64,000 nt of DNA from assembly GCA_963920705.1 (NCBI GenBank), contig OY987238.1, positions 14,564,183 to 14,628,182 on the forward strand. Reading direction: 5' to 3'. Source of the stretch: Odiellus spinosus (Eukaryota > Arthropoda > Arachnida > Opiliones > Phalangiidae). The notes below the pieces were generated by a model that did no database searches, had not been told where the DNA came from, and saw nothing but the letters and a program-made list of their open reading frames with translations. A program made the position numbers and the translations under genes. Shown one piece after another: positions 49,128-60,802 of the stretch (position 1 is the stretch's first letter; every line of letters begins with the position of its first letter).

Positions 49128-49230
49128 TGTGCTTTAGATCCAATAGCTTCGTCATTACAACTACGTAATAACGTAGCTATTATGTAGTTGGCCAATTATT
49201 GAAGTCTGTATCTAAAGCACGTCTAACTTA
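49128..49230. repeat. Imperfect inverted repeat, about 100 bp
   Basis: GTGCTTTAGATCCAATA...ACTACGTAATAACGTAG then CTATTATGTAGTTGGCCAAT...TATCTAAAGCAC folds back on itself. A second inverted pair with a longer spacer is at 49455-49600 (GATAAAGACGACCTAG with CTAGGTCGTCTTTATC). The rest of 48996-50082 shows nothing else. Confidence 0.65.
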
Positions 49231-50082
49231 ATTATAATAAAAAATAAAGATTTAGAATGTTAAATAGGATATACGAAACGGAAATTGATGTCGGCGAGTT
49301 AAATAAACGGCCACATACTTTTGGTCTCCATAATTATGTTCTCTTGCTTTAAAGAATTGTTTCGCTTTCCATGCTAATTTTTTGTCGATGCGATTCAATA
49401 TTATAAATTTAATCTCTAGGTCGGTCTAGCCCGTCCCTCTTGTAATATTTTAGGTAAGGATAAAGACGACCTAGTTAACCTTCCTCTCCCATTGATGTTA
49501 ATTTTAAATTCTATCAGTATCACTAATAAAATTAGCTAAAGATGGAGGTCCTTTAATGTATATATATTTATCATTAGTCCTAGGTCGTCTTTATCCGTTT
49601 TTTGGAAAATATATAATAGTAATAAAATCTTTGAAGTAGTAGATTAAATCTACTAACTATAATTTTAAAGATATGAAATTGCTCTTTCTCTAACAAATAA
49701 TTTCTGTCCCTTCACGGGTTTGATTCGAGTTAGATAAAGAGTTTTTTTAAGGGTGCGAAGCAACTTCTTTTTTTGTATAATTTATTATTGGCGAAAGCGT
49801 TTTCTCACAGTAAAAAAGAAAATTGAGTTATTACGAAATACGCCTGGGATCAATTTGACTGTTCATTGAATACTAAGGTTAAAAGCGGCGCTTACTTAAA
49901 CGTATTACGTAGTCAAGTTACATCGTAATCTAGGCCGTGATCGTTTAATCAGGATTCCACGCTGATTCGACACGCTCTTTTCAATGCGTAATACAGTCGT
50001 CGTGATCTCGCCAATTTCTATATCGAGTTTTTACTATAGCTTAATCATTGCCTTAATACTTTAATAGCAATTCATAGATGAG

Positions 50083-50618
50083 TAGAGCTCGGAATCGGAT
50101 CGATCCATTATCTTCTGTATATTTTTAGATATTTTATTTTCCCGTAAAATTGTTTGTAACTAAAACAATGCAATTTGTATATTCGTATAATTGTTATAAG
50201 GTTTACCCGAAGATAAGCCTTCGCCGCTTTATCTATCTACAAATTACTCGTATTGAAACGTATAACGATGGATAAGAAACATTGGCGTTTCCAGAATTAG
50301 TCGAAAATATAAGAAACAATATTTCAAATTGACTTTTAATTCGAAGAATAGAAATAAAACGATAAGATTTTAAATCATCTTTTTATTCGTTATTTTTCAG
50401 GGAAAATAAATTTTGAATTAAATTTTTATCCTCGCGTATAACGCGATGGATAATATTCGAAGATAAGGCGGCCATTTTTGGATAAAAACGGATATGGATT
50501 ATGTTTTTTACTTTATCTTGGAATAATTTAACTCGAATGAAAAATAGTCTATGTTTTAATCATCATAATTTAGTAGATTTTAACCAATTAATAAAAATGA
50601 TACGAATTCCGAGCTCTA
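50083..50618. mobile_element. hAT-like MITE family L, copy 1
   Basis: TAGAGCTCGGAAT at the left, ATTCCGAGCTCTA at the right, about 536 bp. Interior landmarks GGATCGATCCATTATCTTC, CCCGAAGATAAGCCTTCG, GGCGGCCATTTTTGG and GGATATGGATTATGTTTTTT all recur in reverse order at 56047-56578. No target duplication seen at this copy. Confidence 0.8.
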
Positions 50619-51239
50619 CTCCGACCTAAATAATTTCCTTGACCAATATTAATATTTTATTCCAATATTTTCTTAAGAACAAGCTCTTTCCAATTTGACA
50701 TATTTTAGGCTTAGCGATAATTAACTTTGGAGTTTTTTTTACGAAGTCATATTTTAACAAATCAATTAAAAATAAACTAATTATCAGAGTATAGTATCCC
50801 TTTAAAACAACTCTATAAAGCGACATCCTAATTTTCTCTAAGAAGCCGACGGAAATAGCTATAAGATATTGTCTTTAAATTATCAAGAAAACACTCGTTT
50901 TCTAAATTTTCGCAATGTTTTTAATTCGATATACGTCATAAAATATTATTCTAGGAATTTAATTTCCGTGAGAAACTTAATTCGGATGATGATTCGTTTT
51001 TAGTTTCCGTGGTTAAACATTTGTAGAATAATATGAGACGAAATCTCTACTAAGAAATTCGACACCTCAAGACTGGAAACATGTGGTTAAATAATTTGGC
51101 ACGAATATAAATGGTGTCAAGAACAGATTTAAAATCCAAGAACGAATCAACTTAGAATTGAAATCTTTTGTCAGGATGTCAGGTTTATTCAATCCCACCG
51201 AATTCTAATCTCTAAACCCATCGCTACAGATTAAGGAGA

Positions 51240-51871
51240 GAATTAATACTGAAATTATAGGAGAATTACTACTGAAATTATAGGAGAATTACTACTGAAA
51301 TTATAGGAGAATTACTACTGAAATTATAGGAGAATTACTACTGAAATTATAGGAGAATTACTACTGAAATTATAGGAGAATTACTACTTAAATTATAGGA
51401 GAATTACTACTGAAATTATAGGAGAATTACTACTGATATTATAGGGGAATTACTACTGAAATTATAGGATAATTACTACTGAAATTATAGGAGAATTACT
51501 ACGGAAATTATAGGAGAATTACTACTGAGATTATAGGAGAATTACTACTGAAATTATAGGAGAATTACTACTGAAATTATACTAGAATTACTACTGAAAT
51601 TATAGGAGAATTACTACTGAAATTATAGGAGAATTACTACTGAAATTATAGGGGAATTACTACTGAAATTATAGGAGAATTACTACTAAAATTATAGGAG
51701 AATTACTACTGAAATTATAGGAGAATTACTACTGAAATTATAGGAGAATTACTACTGAAATTATAGGAGAATTACTACTGAAATTATAGGAGAATTACTG
51801 CTGAAATTATAGGAGAATTACTACTGAAATTATAGGAGAATTACTACTGAAATTATAGGAGAATTACTACT
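51240..51871. repeat. 23-bp minisatellite, about 27 copies
   Basis: Regular array of AATTATAGGAGAATTACTACTGA units with few substitutions (GGGG for GGAG, ACTAG, TTAAA variants). Low divergence suggests recent or ongoing length change. No other feature between 50619 and 51240 except AT-rich DNA. Confidence 0.95.
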
Positions 51872-52539
51872 CCGTAAGTAAAATAGAGTTAGGCTTAGCG
51901 ACTAATAAAAACGCTACGTTAATTACTGTAAATTAAGGAGAAATCAGAATAAAAAGTTTAAATATTTTTTACTCGTCTTCGTAATAGCTTTAAAATGAAC
52001 TTTTAAAGGGGGGGGGGGTCTAAAAGGTCAATTGTCCTATAATAGCGTAATGTAAAGATATACCTTGACCTTTTCCATAAAATAAATGTACCCGAGGTTT
52101 TGAAAAGGTTTAAAGCGTCCGTACCGACTTGACCCAATTTCCAACCTCACTTTATTAGTTACAAATTATCAAATCATCGTCGTTAAAACGTCAAACTGTA
52201 AAGGGATTCGTGCCAGATCGTGTAATTATGATTGAACACGCCGTGTATTCGCATAAATTAAATCTTTAACGCTCAATAATATCTCTTAAACCGCACGCTC
52301 CGTGGTAAAAAAGAAAGACACATTTATGAGTACATAAAACCGAGGCAATTAACACAAGCCAAGACGGCTTACGTACGTACCTACGTTAATTCAATAAAAA
52401 CGAAAGGTTAAAAATATATTTCCTTTCAACTTCTATATTCTAGGTAACTTATACCTATTACCAAGAACTCGTATATGCACCTAAGAACGTGGAAATAAAG
52501 AATATGGACTTTTTCTAAACATTTCGAGTGGGATTCTTT

Positions 52540-53760
52540 CAATTTTATTATTTTAAAAATAATCTAGGGAATGTCTATTTTATTGTGGTGCAATCGGTTT
52601 ATGTCTAGGACATCTTAGAGAAAAGTTACGGCCATTTCAAGATAGGGGTCATTTTTGGGAATTTTGCTCGATTTCCATCGAGTGGCGAAACATCTTTATT
52701 GAGTGGCGAAACAGAATTTTATTATTTTAAAATAGTCTAGGGAATGTCTACTTTATTGTGGTGCAATCGGTTTATGTCTAGGACATTTTAGAGAAAAGTT
52801 ACGGCCATTTCAAGATAGGGGTCATTTTTGGGAATTTTGCTCAATTTCCATCGAGTGGCGAAACATCTTTACTGAGTGGCGAAACAGAATTTTATTGTTT
52901 TAAAATAGTCTAGGGAATGTCTACTTTATTGTCGTGCCATCGGTTTATGTCTAGGACATCTTAGAGAAAAGTTACGGCCATTTCAAGATAGGGGTCATTT
53001 TTGGGAATTTTGCTCGATTTCCATCGAGTGGCGAAACACCTTTATTGAGTGGCGAAACACCTTTACTGAGTGGCGAAACAGAATTTTATAATTTTAAAAT
53101 AATCTAGGGAATGTCTACTTTATTTTAGTGCCATCGGTTTATGTCTAGGACATCTTAGAGAAAAGTTACGGCCATTTCAAGATAGGGGTCATTTCTGGAC
53201 TTTTGCTCAATTTGTATCGAGTGGCGAAACATCTTTATTGAGTGGCGAAACAGAAATTTATAATTTTAAAATAATCTAGGGAATGTCTACTTTATTTTTG
53301 TGCCATCGGTTTATGTCTAGGAGCTCGTAAAGAAAAATTACGGCCATTTCAAGATAGGGGTCATTTCTGGGAATTTTGCTCGATTTCCATCGAGTGGCGA
53401 AACACCTTTATTGAGTGGCGAAACAGAATTTTATAATTTTAAAATAATCTAGGGGATGTCTACTTTATTGTGGTGCAATCGGTTTATGTCTAGGACATCT
53501 TAGAGAAAGGTTACGGCCATTTCAAGATAGGGGTCATTTTTGGGAAATTTGCTCGATTTCCATCGAGTGGCGAAACATCTTTATTGAGTGGCGAAACAGA
53601 ATTTTATTATTTTAAAATAGTCTAGGGAATGTCTACTTTATTGTCGTGCCATCGGTTTATGTCTAGGACATCTTAGAGAAAAGTTACGGCCATTTCAAGA
53701 TAGGGGTCATTTTTGGGAATTTTGCTCAGAATTTTATTACTTTATAATCTATGGAATGTC
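52540..53760. repeat. 173-bp satellite, seven copies
   Basis: The marker CTAGGG(A/G)ATGTCT recurs at about 52564, 52737, 52910, 53104, 53276, 53449 and 53622, giving spacings of 173, 173, 194, 172, 173 and 173. The long unit has an extra 21-bp GAGTGGCGAAACACCTTTAC(T) subrepeat. Other landmarks are ATCGGTTTATGTCTAGGA, AAGTTACGGCCATTTCAAG and ATAGGGGTCATTTTTGGGAA. The last unit is truncated. Confidence 0.93.
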
Positions 53761-54187
53761 TACTTTTTAACGTATAATTCAAAGATTGCGTAATAAATTA
53801 TTAATATTATTATTATTAATGTATATTATAGTCTCATGAATTTGATTTCATCGTCTAAAATTAATATATTTTATTTTAGTAATAAATAAATATATTTTAA
53901 AGTTAGATATTCCATTTTGTAACGGTTGTTAAGATGACCCTGTTCGTATCGCCTTCTACTAGAGTACTAGAGATAGAAGACAGACACGATTTCGTAATAC
54001 GGGGTGTTAATTTACACGCGAGATTCACGTGCTAAGAGTATTCCAAGATATTCAGGAAGTCGAAGACGCGAGCGAAGACGAGAGAGAGGTTTCTTAACGT
54101 AACAACAAGTTGGTGTAAAATGGTGTATACCGCGTTTTCGTGTACATCCTAACTTGAGATATATTTTATTATATATACATGCTTTAT

Positions 54188-54604
54188 CAGAGGTATATAA
54201 TAACCCCTTCGGGGGGAAGTATGAAAGCCCCTATACTACCAATGCTAAAAATCACGAAGAACAAGAGCCCGCTGCTGACTATCTAGGCCACTAGCTCGCG
54301 CTGGACTTCTCAATGTCGCTACTCTAGTAAATGGTCTTTGTATAAACAAGACGGCTCGATTTGTGTTTAGAACTTCCTGTCTCGGGAGTCAGGCTGTCTG
54401 TTAAAATGGAGTCGAAGGTTGACTTCGGCTCGCGAGTTCCGGAAGCGCGCGTAGGAAAAATTAAGTCAGGTTCAAAATGGTGTAACTATTTTTTGGGAGT
54501 AAAGCGGCGTGTCGATCCGCCGCGATTTACGCCGGGCACTCGTTGTTCGTCGATTTTGCCTACCTTTCATACTTCCCCCCGAAGGGGGTTATTATATACC
54601 TCTG
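54188..54604. mobile_element. MITE family K, 417 bp, 7-bp target duplication
   Basis: CAGAGGTATATAATAACCCC ... GGGGTTATTATATACCTCTG. Inverted ends extend to about 40 bp (TTCGGGGGGAAGTATGAAAG). Target duplication GCTTTAT at 54181-54187 and 54605-54611. The interior is GC-richer with many CpG and no credible ORF. Confidence 0.92.
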
Positions 54605-54611
54605 GCTTTAT

Positions 54612-56046
54612 TAAGAACTACAATTTCCCACCAGGTTATCCACTTTCGGCTTTTTAAGTAATCATACGTGACTACTTGTTTTTCGTTATTTTCAACGGCA
54701 GCGACGCGTAGAACGTAATAACTTCACCCCACCAAGGGGAGGGGGTGTAGATAAAAACATTAGGACAGGGGGGGGGCTATTCTAGAAAATCGCCCCAATC
54801 CGTTTTGTGACGAAATACGCTAGTAATTATTCTAACCCCAAAATTACAGAGTTTGGTTTTAAAAACCTCGAAAAACAGGGCGAAATAATTAAGTTTTCAC
54901 TTTCATATGATAGAAATTCAACTGATATGCAAACCAACGTTGATTAGCCCCAAAATTAAGTATTCTGACATTTTTATCCACGTTTTAATCCGTATTAAAA
55001 TGTAATTAGGCTTAGCGGTATTTTAAAAACTAAATTATTTCAATATTTTTAATAATAATTAGGCCTAATAATTGTTTCTGTAATAATCTAGATTTATCTA
55101 ACGGTAGCGAAATCTCAGTTGCGTTATTTTGAACAATTTCACGTTGAACTTTTTCTATTTTTTTTTTTCTTAGTAACTATTAGTAACACCCATTTCTAAG
55201 AAACGATCATAATTAAAAGATATTGCATAACCGGGTGAAAAGAAAGCGAAGAAAAATAGGAGTTTCAACTTACCAAGAACTAAAAACCAGTTTCAGAGCG
55301 GGCCAAAAAAGCACTTGATTGAAATTCCAATTATAAATTCCTCCGATCTGTAAAGAACGTGGAAAAAACCTGATTTTAAATAAGTGAACACTGTGCTTTT
55401 AATCAATTGTTGTAAAATATGTGTATATAAAAATTAAAGGGAGAATGCAACCTAAAAATATTCTAGTAATATATTTGTTGGATTTGGTTTATTTAAACGA
55501 TAAGGAATCGATAAAAAAAAATCACTTGTTACTTGGTTTAATAGTTTACGGTTGAATTTCCTATCTCGAAAAAATATATTTAAATTTTTATTTGCTAAAC
55601 TAAAATTTAAAATATGTTGTTCAATATATTTCCAATCAAATCAGCGTAGAAGCCTGTAGCTTTGACTGTACTAAAAGTATTAGGTTATTTAGTAGGTTAC
55701 GTATTTAGCGTTACCAAAGGCTACTGGAATCAGTTATATAGTCTGTGTATATAGATTTTACATTCAAATTCCAATTAAGCCTAATTAGTGAAATAGATGG
55801 GGAGATTAATTTTGCATCCGAATTTGATTGTTATTAGCACGTCCTTTTTAATCTAATATACAAATTGATTTATCCGGTGTCTACGAGTGTAATCAGGACG
55901 CAAGGTCATTACTCCCAGGCTCTTCAAGGGAGAGTGAAATATATAACGAATTGAATAAATTACGAACATAGGAGTCATAATATTAAAATTATATTTTAAT
56001 TTATACAAGGAGAGTATATTAGGCTTAGCTCGAATCCATGTATAAA
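54612..56046. other. Intergenic; partial family G fragment
   Basis: TTAA then AGGGAGAATGCAACC at about 55436, with GTTTATTTAAACGATAAGGA and ATCGATAAAAAA, is the end of a family G element without its partner. A G-run is at about 54768. The rest is AT-rich and unremarkable. Confidence 0.5.
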
Positions 56047-56578
56047 TAGAGCTCGGAATTCATACAATTTTTATTAATTTGAGATAATTTATTAAATTCT
56101 GATGTATATTATCCGTTTGATTAAAAATAGACTTCATTCGAGTTAACTTATTCGAAGATAAAGTAAAAAACATAATCCATATCCGTTTTTATGCAAAAAT
56201 GGCCGCCTTATCTTCGAATATTATCCATCGCGAGGATAAAAATTGAATTCAAAATTTATTTTTCCTGAAAAATAACGAATAAAAAGATGATTTAAAATCT
56301 TATCATTTTATTTCTATTCTTCGAATTAAAAGTCAATTTGAAATATTGTTTCTTATATTTTAGACTAATTCTGGAAACGCGAATGTTTCTTATCCATCGT
56401 TATACGTTTGAATACGAGTTATTTGTAGATAGATAAAGCGGCCAAGGCTTATCTTCGGGTAAACCTGATACGTTTAACAATTTCGTTGTTTTAGTTAGAA
56501 ATAATTTTATCCGAAAATAAAATATTTGAAAATATACGAATAACGGAAAATAATGGATCGATCCGATTGCGAGCTCTA
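56047..56578. mobile_element. hAT-like MITE family L, copy 2, 8-bp target duplication
   Basis: TAGAGCTCGGAATTC ... GCGAGCTCTA with TGTATAAA duplicated at 56039-56046 and 56579-56586. The 8-bp duplication and (C/T)AGAG ends fit hAT integration. Inverted relative to copy 1, 5.4 kb away. Confidence 0.88.
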
Positions 56579-56777
56579 TGTATAAAGAAAAATTAATAGA
56601 ATTGCTAGAACTTGATTCGCGCTAATTGATTTGTCTCCCTTTAAAAGAATTCAAGTATAACTAGCTTATGTTATGACGTTTTCTCCAGTCTAAACCGCTT
56701 TATTTAGATGCGGGTGCAACAAACAAGATGGTCAAGTCCATATCAGAGCCACACCTCTCATGGTTTTTAATGCCATA

Positions 56778-57110
56778 AGGGAGATTGAAACCTAATGTGA
56801 TTTTTATTGATTCCTTATCGTTTAAATAGGCCTAATCCAACGGTAAACAAAATTACAAACAAATATTAAACTAGAAATAAATTTAAAACATACCAACAAA
56901 ATAGGCTTAGCTGGATTCATGGAGATATCCTGAATTCCCCGTATAATAGCCATCGATCAATATCATTGGTCGCTAGTCCTTATACCCCTGGGGAGTTCAC
57001 GAATCCAGCTAAGCCTATTTTGATGGTAAGTTTTAAATTTATTTCTAGTTTAATATTTGTTTTTAAATATCGGATTAGGTCAATTTAAACGATAAGGTTG
57101 CATTCTCCAT
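56778..57110. mobile_element. Family G element, copy 2
   Basis: AGGGAGATTGAAACC at the left; GTTGCATTCTCCAT then TTAA at the right. Arms contain TTTAAATAGGCCTAATCC and TATTAAACTAGAAATAAATT, with AAATAGGCTTAGCTGGATTC inverted around a short centre. It is the most complete copy for defining the family. Confidence 0.75.
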
Positions 57111-57601
57111 TTAACTGTTTAAACTTTAGCGTTACCGATCGACAGACAGACAGACTTACATAGATGTTATAGGATAAACTATTACTTTTCTATGGTTTAT
57201 ACCCTTTTTAGACTTTTACTGATTGTTGCACTGTTCAATTTCAAAATTTTAAGGTGTTTAATTTTTGTAAGTAATTGTATTTTTATTCGATATTGCTGTC
57301 GGACAAAATTCACTTGGCGCTACTTGGTCGCCTGTTTTAATGTTCTTTTAGCGTACCCTCCCACAATAAAGTAATGAACGCGACTCACTAATGGTTAGTT
57401 TCCTTGAAAAAATATCAAAAGCAACTTTTCTCGTTTTAGGCACAACGTTCACTTACACTTATTCGTTCACAGAAAGATGCCTAAGGGAAATAAAGGTGTA
57501 ATGTAGACTATGCCTAGTAAAGAATTATTTTAAAATCGATTTGGAGACTAAAATACGCCTAAAAACATGAACAGATTCGGGCCTTATCAAATTGATTTAA
57601 C

Positions 57602-57938
57602 CAGAAGCCGATGAAACCCTCCTTTGAAGTCTATTACTCCCGGGTCTTGTCTACCCCTCTCTGTATGGGTTAGTTTCAAAAAGCGCGATTCGTACGCCTC
57701 CTAACGGTAGATATTTTCGGAGCGGGAGTTCATCGAGCGAATATCTCTAGCAGCCTCGGAGTTCGTCCAAAAAACGTCGTCGTTTGTGGAGAGAGAGAAT
57801 TTCCAATTTTCCGTAGACAGGGGGGATGAAGTAGGACCCCTTCTAACTCTTAAAATTGGGAATTTTACCCATACAGAGAGGAGCGCTATATGGATCATTA
57901 GAGTAGTAGACTTCAAAGGAGGGTTTCATCGGCTTCTG
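57602..57938. mobile_element. MITE family C, copy 4, perfect 7-bp target duplication
   Basis: CAGAAGCCGATG ... CATCGGCTTCTG, target duplication ATTTAAC at 57595-57601 and 57939-57945. Inner orientation as copy 3, opposite to copies 1 and 2. 337 bp. Confidence 0.92.
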
Positions 57939-58654
57939 ATTTAACAGATTTCATTTAAAAAGAAGGAAAAAAAAAGTTATATTATGTGAACGAGCCTTTA
58001 GTCGACTACATTTTTGTTCGACGAGGTCACTGGGTTGGTCGCCGCCACCAGGGGTTAGAAAGGGGGTTTCTCAGCGGCCGCCTAGACGGTGCCGTTCGAC
58101 GGAGAAGCCAACATCGAGGGGACTGAATCTCGATTTTTCGGACGCGCCTGTACACTTCGCGGGACCCGAAATAGACAGAGGTTCCTCGCCCCATTTCCAA
58201 ATTTTTATCAGGACAAGAATAAACCGTAGATAAAGGCGTAGAGAATACGATTTTAAATGTAGGGTGCCCGCCTTCGATGTCGCTATCATCTTAACTTGGT
58301 CTAAGTTTTTTTTTTTCTCTTTCGCCATCGATTTTGATCTGTTTTCTTACAACAACGCGACGCCTTTATCTTATTTTCGTGTAAAATTGTTCGAATTTCT
58401 AAAAGTCAAATGTATTTGGATGAAAAAATTGTATTTAAAGAGATAATGAAGTCAAATAATAATAAATTTTAATTTAGTTTCAATATGAGTAAAAATATAC
58501 TTAAAATTCACTCGTCACCAATTTTCTAGAAGTGATTTAGCGCCAGGGGGCCAAGATGATATCCAAAATTTAAAAACTGAAATCGATCCAACATTCGATG
58601 CGCCCATAATTAAATTATTAGTTAATTTGAAGGAAGGACTTTCGCGAAAACAAC

Positions 58655-58893
58655 CTTACAGCGTGTCAAAACGCGCGAGAATTCTATAGGCTCTACAATA
58701 GCGAAATCACGTGACTATATTAATGACGTAGATTGCGGGGAATTTTAATTTTAAAAATTTCGAAAATGGTTATTATGAAATATGTATTTTTAGTGTCGCT
58801 GTAATTTTGTTTTATGACATATGTATATATATTTTGAATCGTTTTTTAACGATAAACCCGAAAATATCATTCAAATTTCATTTAGAGTTCGTT
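58655..58893. mobile_element. Family B solo right arm
   Basis: TCTACAATAGCGAAATCACG, TGACGTAGATTGCGGGGAA, GTTTTATGACATATGTATAT and AATCGTTTTTTAACGAT blocks end at TTTAGAGTTCGTT. It lacks the outer CGCGCGGTC part and no opposing arm is nearby. Confidence 0.75.
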
Positions 58894-59002
58894 AAAATTC
58901 CATGAAAGCTTCGCTTTAAGAAAAATCCTTAAAAATTTAAAAATAAATTAACTATGGGGCTGTAAAACATTATTTGTTTATTTGATGTTTTATGCTCCCT
59001 TT

Positions 59003-59140
59003 AAAGGGACTAACTGCTATTTTAAAATCCCCTTTAAAGTCGCTTTCTTTTCTAGCTTAGTAGACGACAATTAAAGGTAGGCTGTGCGCGTAAGGGAAGA
59101 GAATTTTAAAGGGGCAAATTTTAGAACAGATAGGGCCTTT
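59003..59140. mobile_element. MITE family A, copy 3 (TTAA-flanked)
   Basis: TTAA then AGGGACTAACTGC at the left; CAGATAGGGCCT then TTAA at the right, about 140 bp. Shares GTGCGCGTAAGGGAAGAG and TTTAAAGTCGCTTTCTTTTC with copy 2. Confidence 0.8.
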
Positions 59141-59559
59141 AAAAAACCTTCAATTATAAATTATAGTTATTTTGGTTCCTATATAAGTAAACCCATTTTT
59201 TTTATTTTACAGAAATTGGTTGGTAAATGAGCCTAGAGAACATCCAGGCTGCAAATGGGCGTGTGTTATGTTTAATTCCAATCTCACTCGGTTGGTTCTC
59301 TATGACAAATTTAATGACTCGGACATCAGACTGTCGTCGTTTGGGAAATTGCTCAGGGAAATCTATCGGGGGAAAAAACTGGCCAGATTTTCATTTAATA
59401 TATTTTTTTTTTTCTTCTTATTTCAAATCGTCCCTTCGCAATTTTTTTATCGCGGAAATGGGGGTTCACTCTCTCATATTACAAGCGTGCCAAGCTCGCG
59501 AGACGAATCTCTTGAAGAGCTGGATTGGAAACAGAAACAAGATAAGCCAGACATATTAA

Positions 59560-59932
59560 CAGGGTTGCCACAGTTTTTTCAGATTCAAATTCCCTGATTT
59601 TTGCAGGTTTTTCCCTGACCATTTCCACCGATTTTCCCTGACCGTTTCGGCTAATACTACACAATTTTTAACCTTCTATTGTTTATATAATCGCGTTCGC
59701 CAAACTGCAGGCGTATCTTTGTTCTAATCTATACAACTGACACGCCGTCAGCTGAGAATCTTAACAGCGGATAATGATTGCAATTTCCTGGAAGCTTCTC
59801 GAAAGATCTTTAAGTTCCCTGACTTTTTAAAATATCTTAAAATTCCCTGACTTTTTAAAATATCATAAAATTCCCTGACTTATTTGGTTCATTTTCAAAT
59901 TCCCTGACTTTTCCCTGTTTTCCCTGACCGAG
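59560..59932. mobile_element. hAT-like MITE family E, copy 5
   Basis: CAGGGTTGCCACAG at the left with the single-unit interior (CTGACCATTTCCACCGATTT, GACACGCCGTCAGCTGAGAA, GATAATGATTGCAATTTCC). Three AAATTCCCTGACTTTTT-type units lie near the right end, and the terminal inverted repeat itself is degraded. Confidence 0.78.
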
Positions 59933-60647
59933 GATTGTTTTTTCAAACAAATAAAGTTTAAATCCAAATAATTACAGGAAGGATTTAAAATATAGAGTAG
60001 ATGTAGTATAGAGTGAACGAAATGATCCCAGGTCACGCGGACGAGTAGTTGAGAAGGGGGAGGGGGAAATTGATGCCCGGAGCGAGCAGTGAGGGCATTG
60101 GAAAGGGTATAGAGTTGGGCGCAGCCTCGTAAAGGTCGTCTTGAAACACAGGGGGAGGGGGGGAATCAGACGATCTAAATATGGAAGCAACATCGATTTT
60201 TAGCGACGAGCTAAAAGGAGAATGGTCACGCGCAGATCGTACCCGCTGGATTTTTCAACTCGCTGGCAAATTTTGGCAAATAATATTGACCTATGGTGCA
60301 CTGACTGAATGAATAACCATTTCCCTAAAAGGTTTTCGATCGGGTTTATATAGGGTTAAAATTGTATGGGCAGTACGTCCTCGGAAGTAGAACCTACAGA
60401 GCTCGAATGAAAGGGGAAAGATATCCTATACGGTTAATAACATCCTATTATTCATTCTATCTACCTTTCACTCATATTGTCTCAAATATAGAGAACAAAG
60501 AATACCAACATTCGTAAACAGTCAGAGACCAAACGTTAGTTTAGTTTTCACTGTTCGCAAGAGGTGGTCTTCTTTTTTTCAGCCGAATACGTATGTTTCG
60601 CGTCAAGATGACGTCAATTTGGGAACCAATAAGATACCGAAAAATTT

Positions 60648-60802
60648 AAAGGCCCTATCTGCCCTGGAATTTGCCCCTTTAAAATCATCTTCCTTACACA
60701 CAGCCTAGATTTGACTGTACAGTTTGTTACTGTAAACGTCGTCTGCTAAGCTAGAAAAGAAGGCGACTTTAAAGGGGATTGAAAATCGCAGATAGTCCCT
60801 TT
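60648..60802. mobile_element. MITE family A, copy 4 (TTAA-flanked)
   Basis: TTAA then AGGCCCTATCTGC at the left; GCAGATAGTCCCT then TTAA at the right. Orientation as copy 1. Contains GTAAACGTCGTCTGCTAAGC and GGCGACTTTAAAGGGG. Confidence 0.82.

Noticed and set aside
51240-51871. CRISPR-like regular repeat
   Set aside because: Units abut directly with no unique spacers, and the genome is animal. It is a minisatellite.
54361-54657. A 98-codon open frame
   Set aside because: Almost wholly inside family K, ending in its inverted repeat. No recognisable protein.
59220-59597. Two overlapping open frames of 110-125 codons after a TTTTACAG acceptor-like site
   Set aside because: They overlap in different frames, run through a T-rich tract and end inside family E copy 5. 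No protein family recognised. Not strong enough to call a gene.
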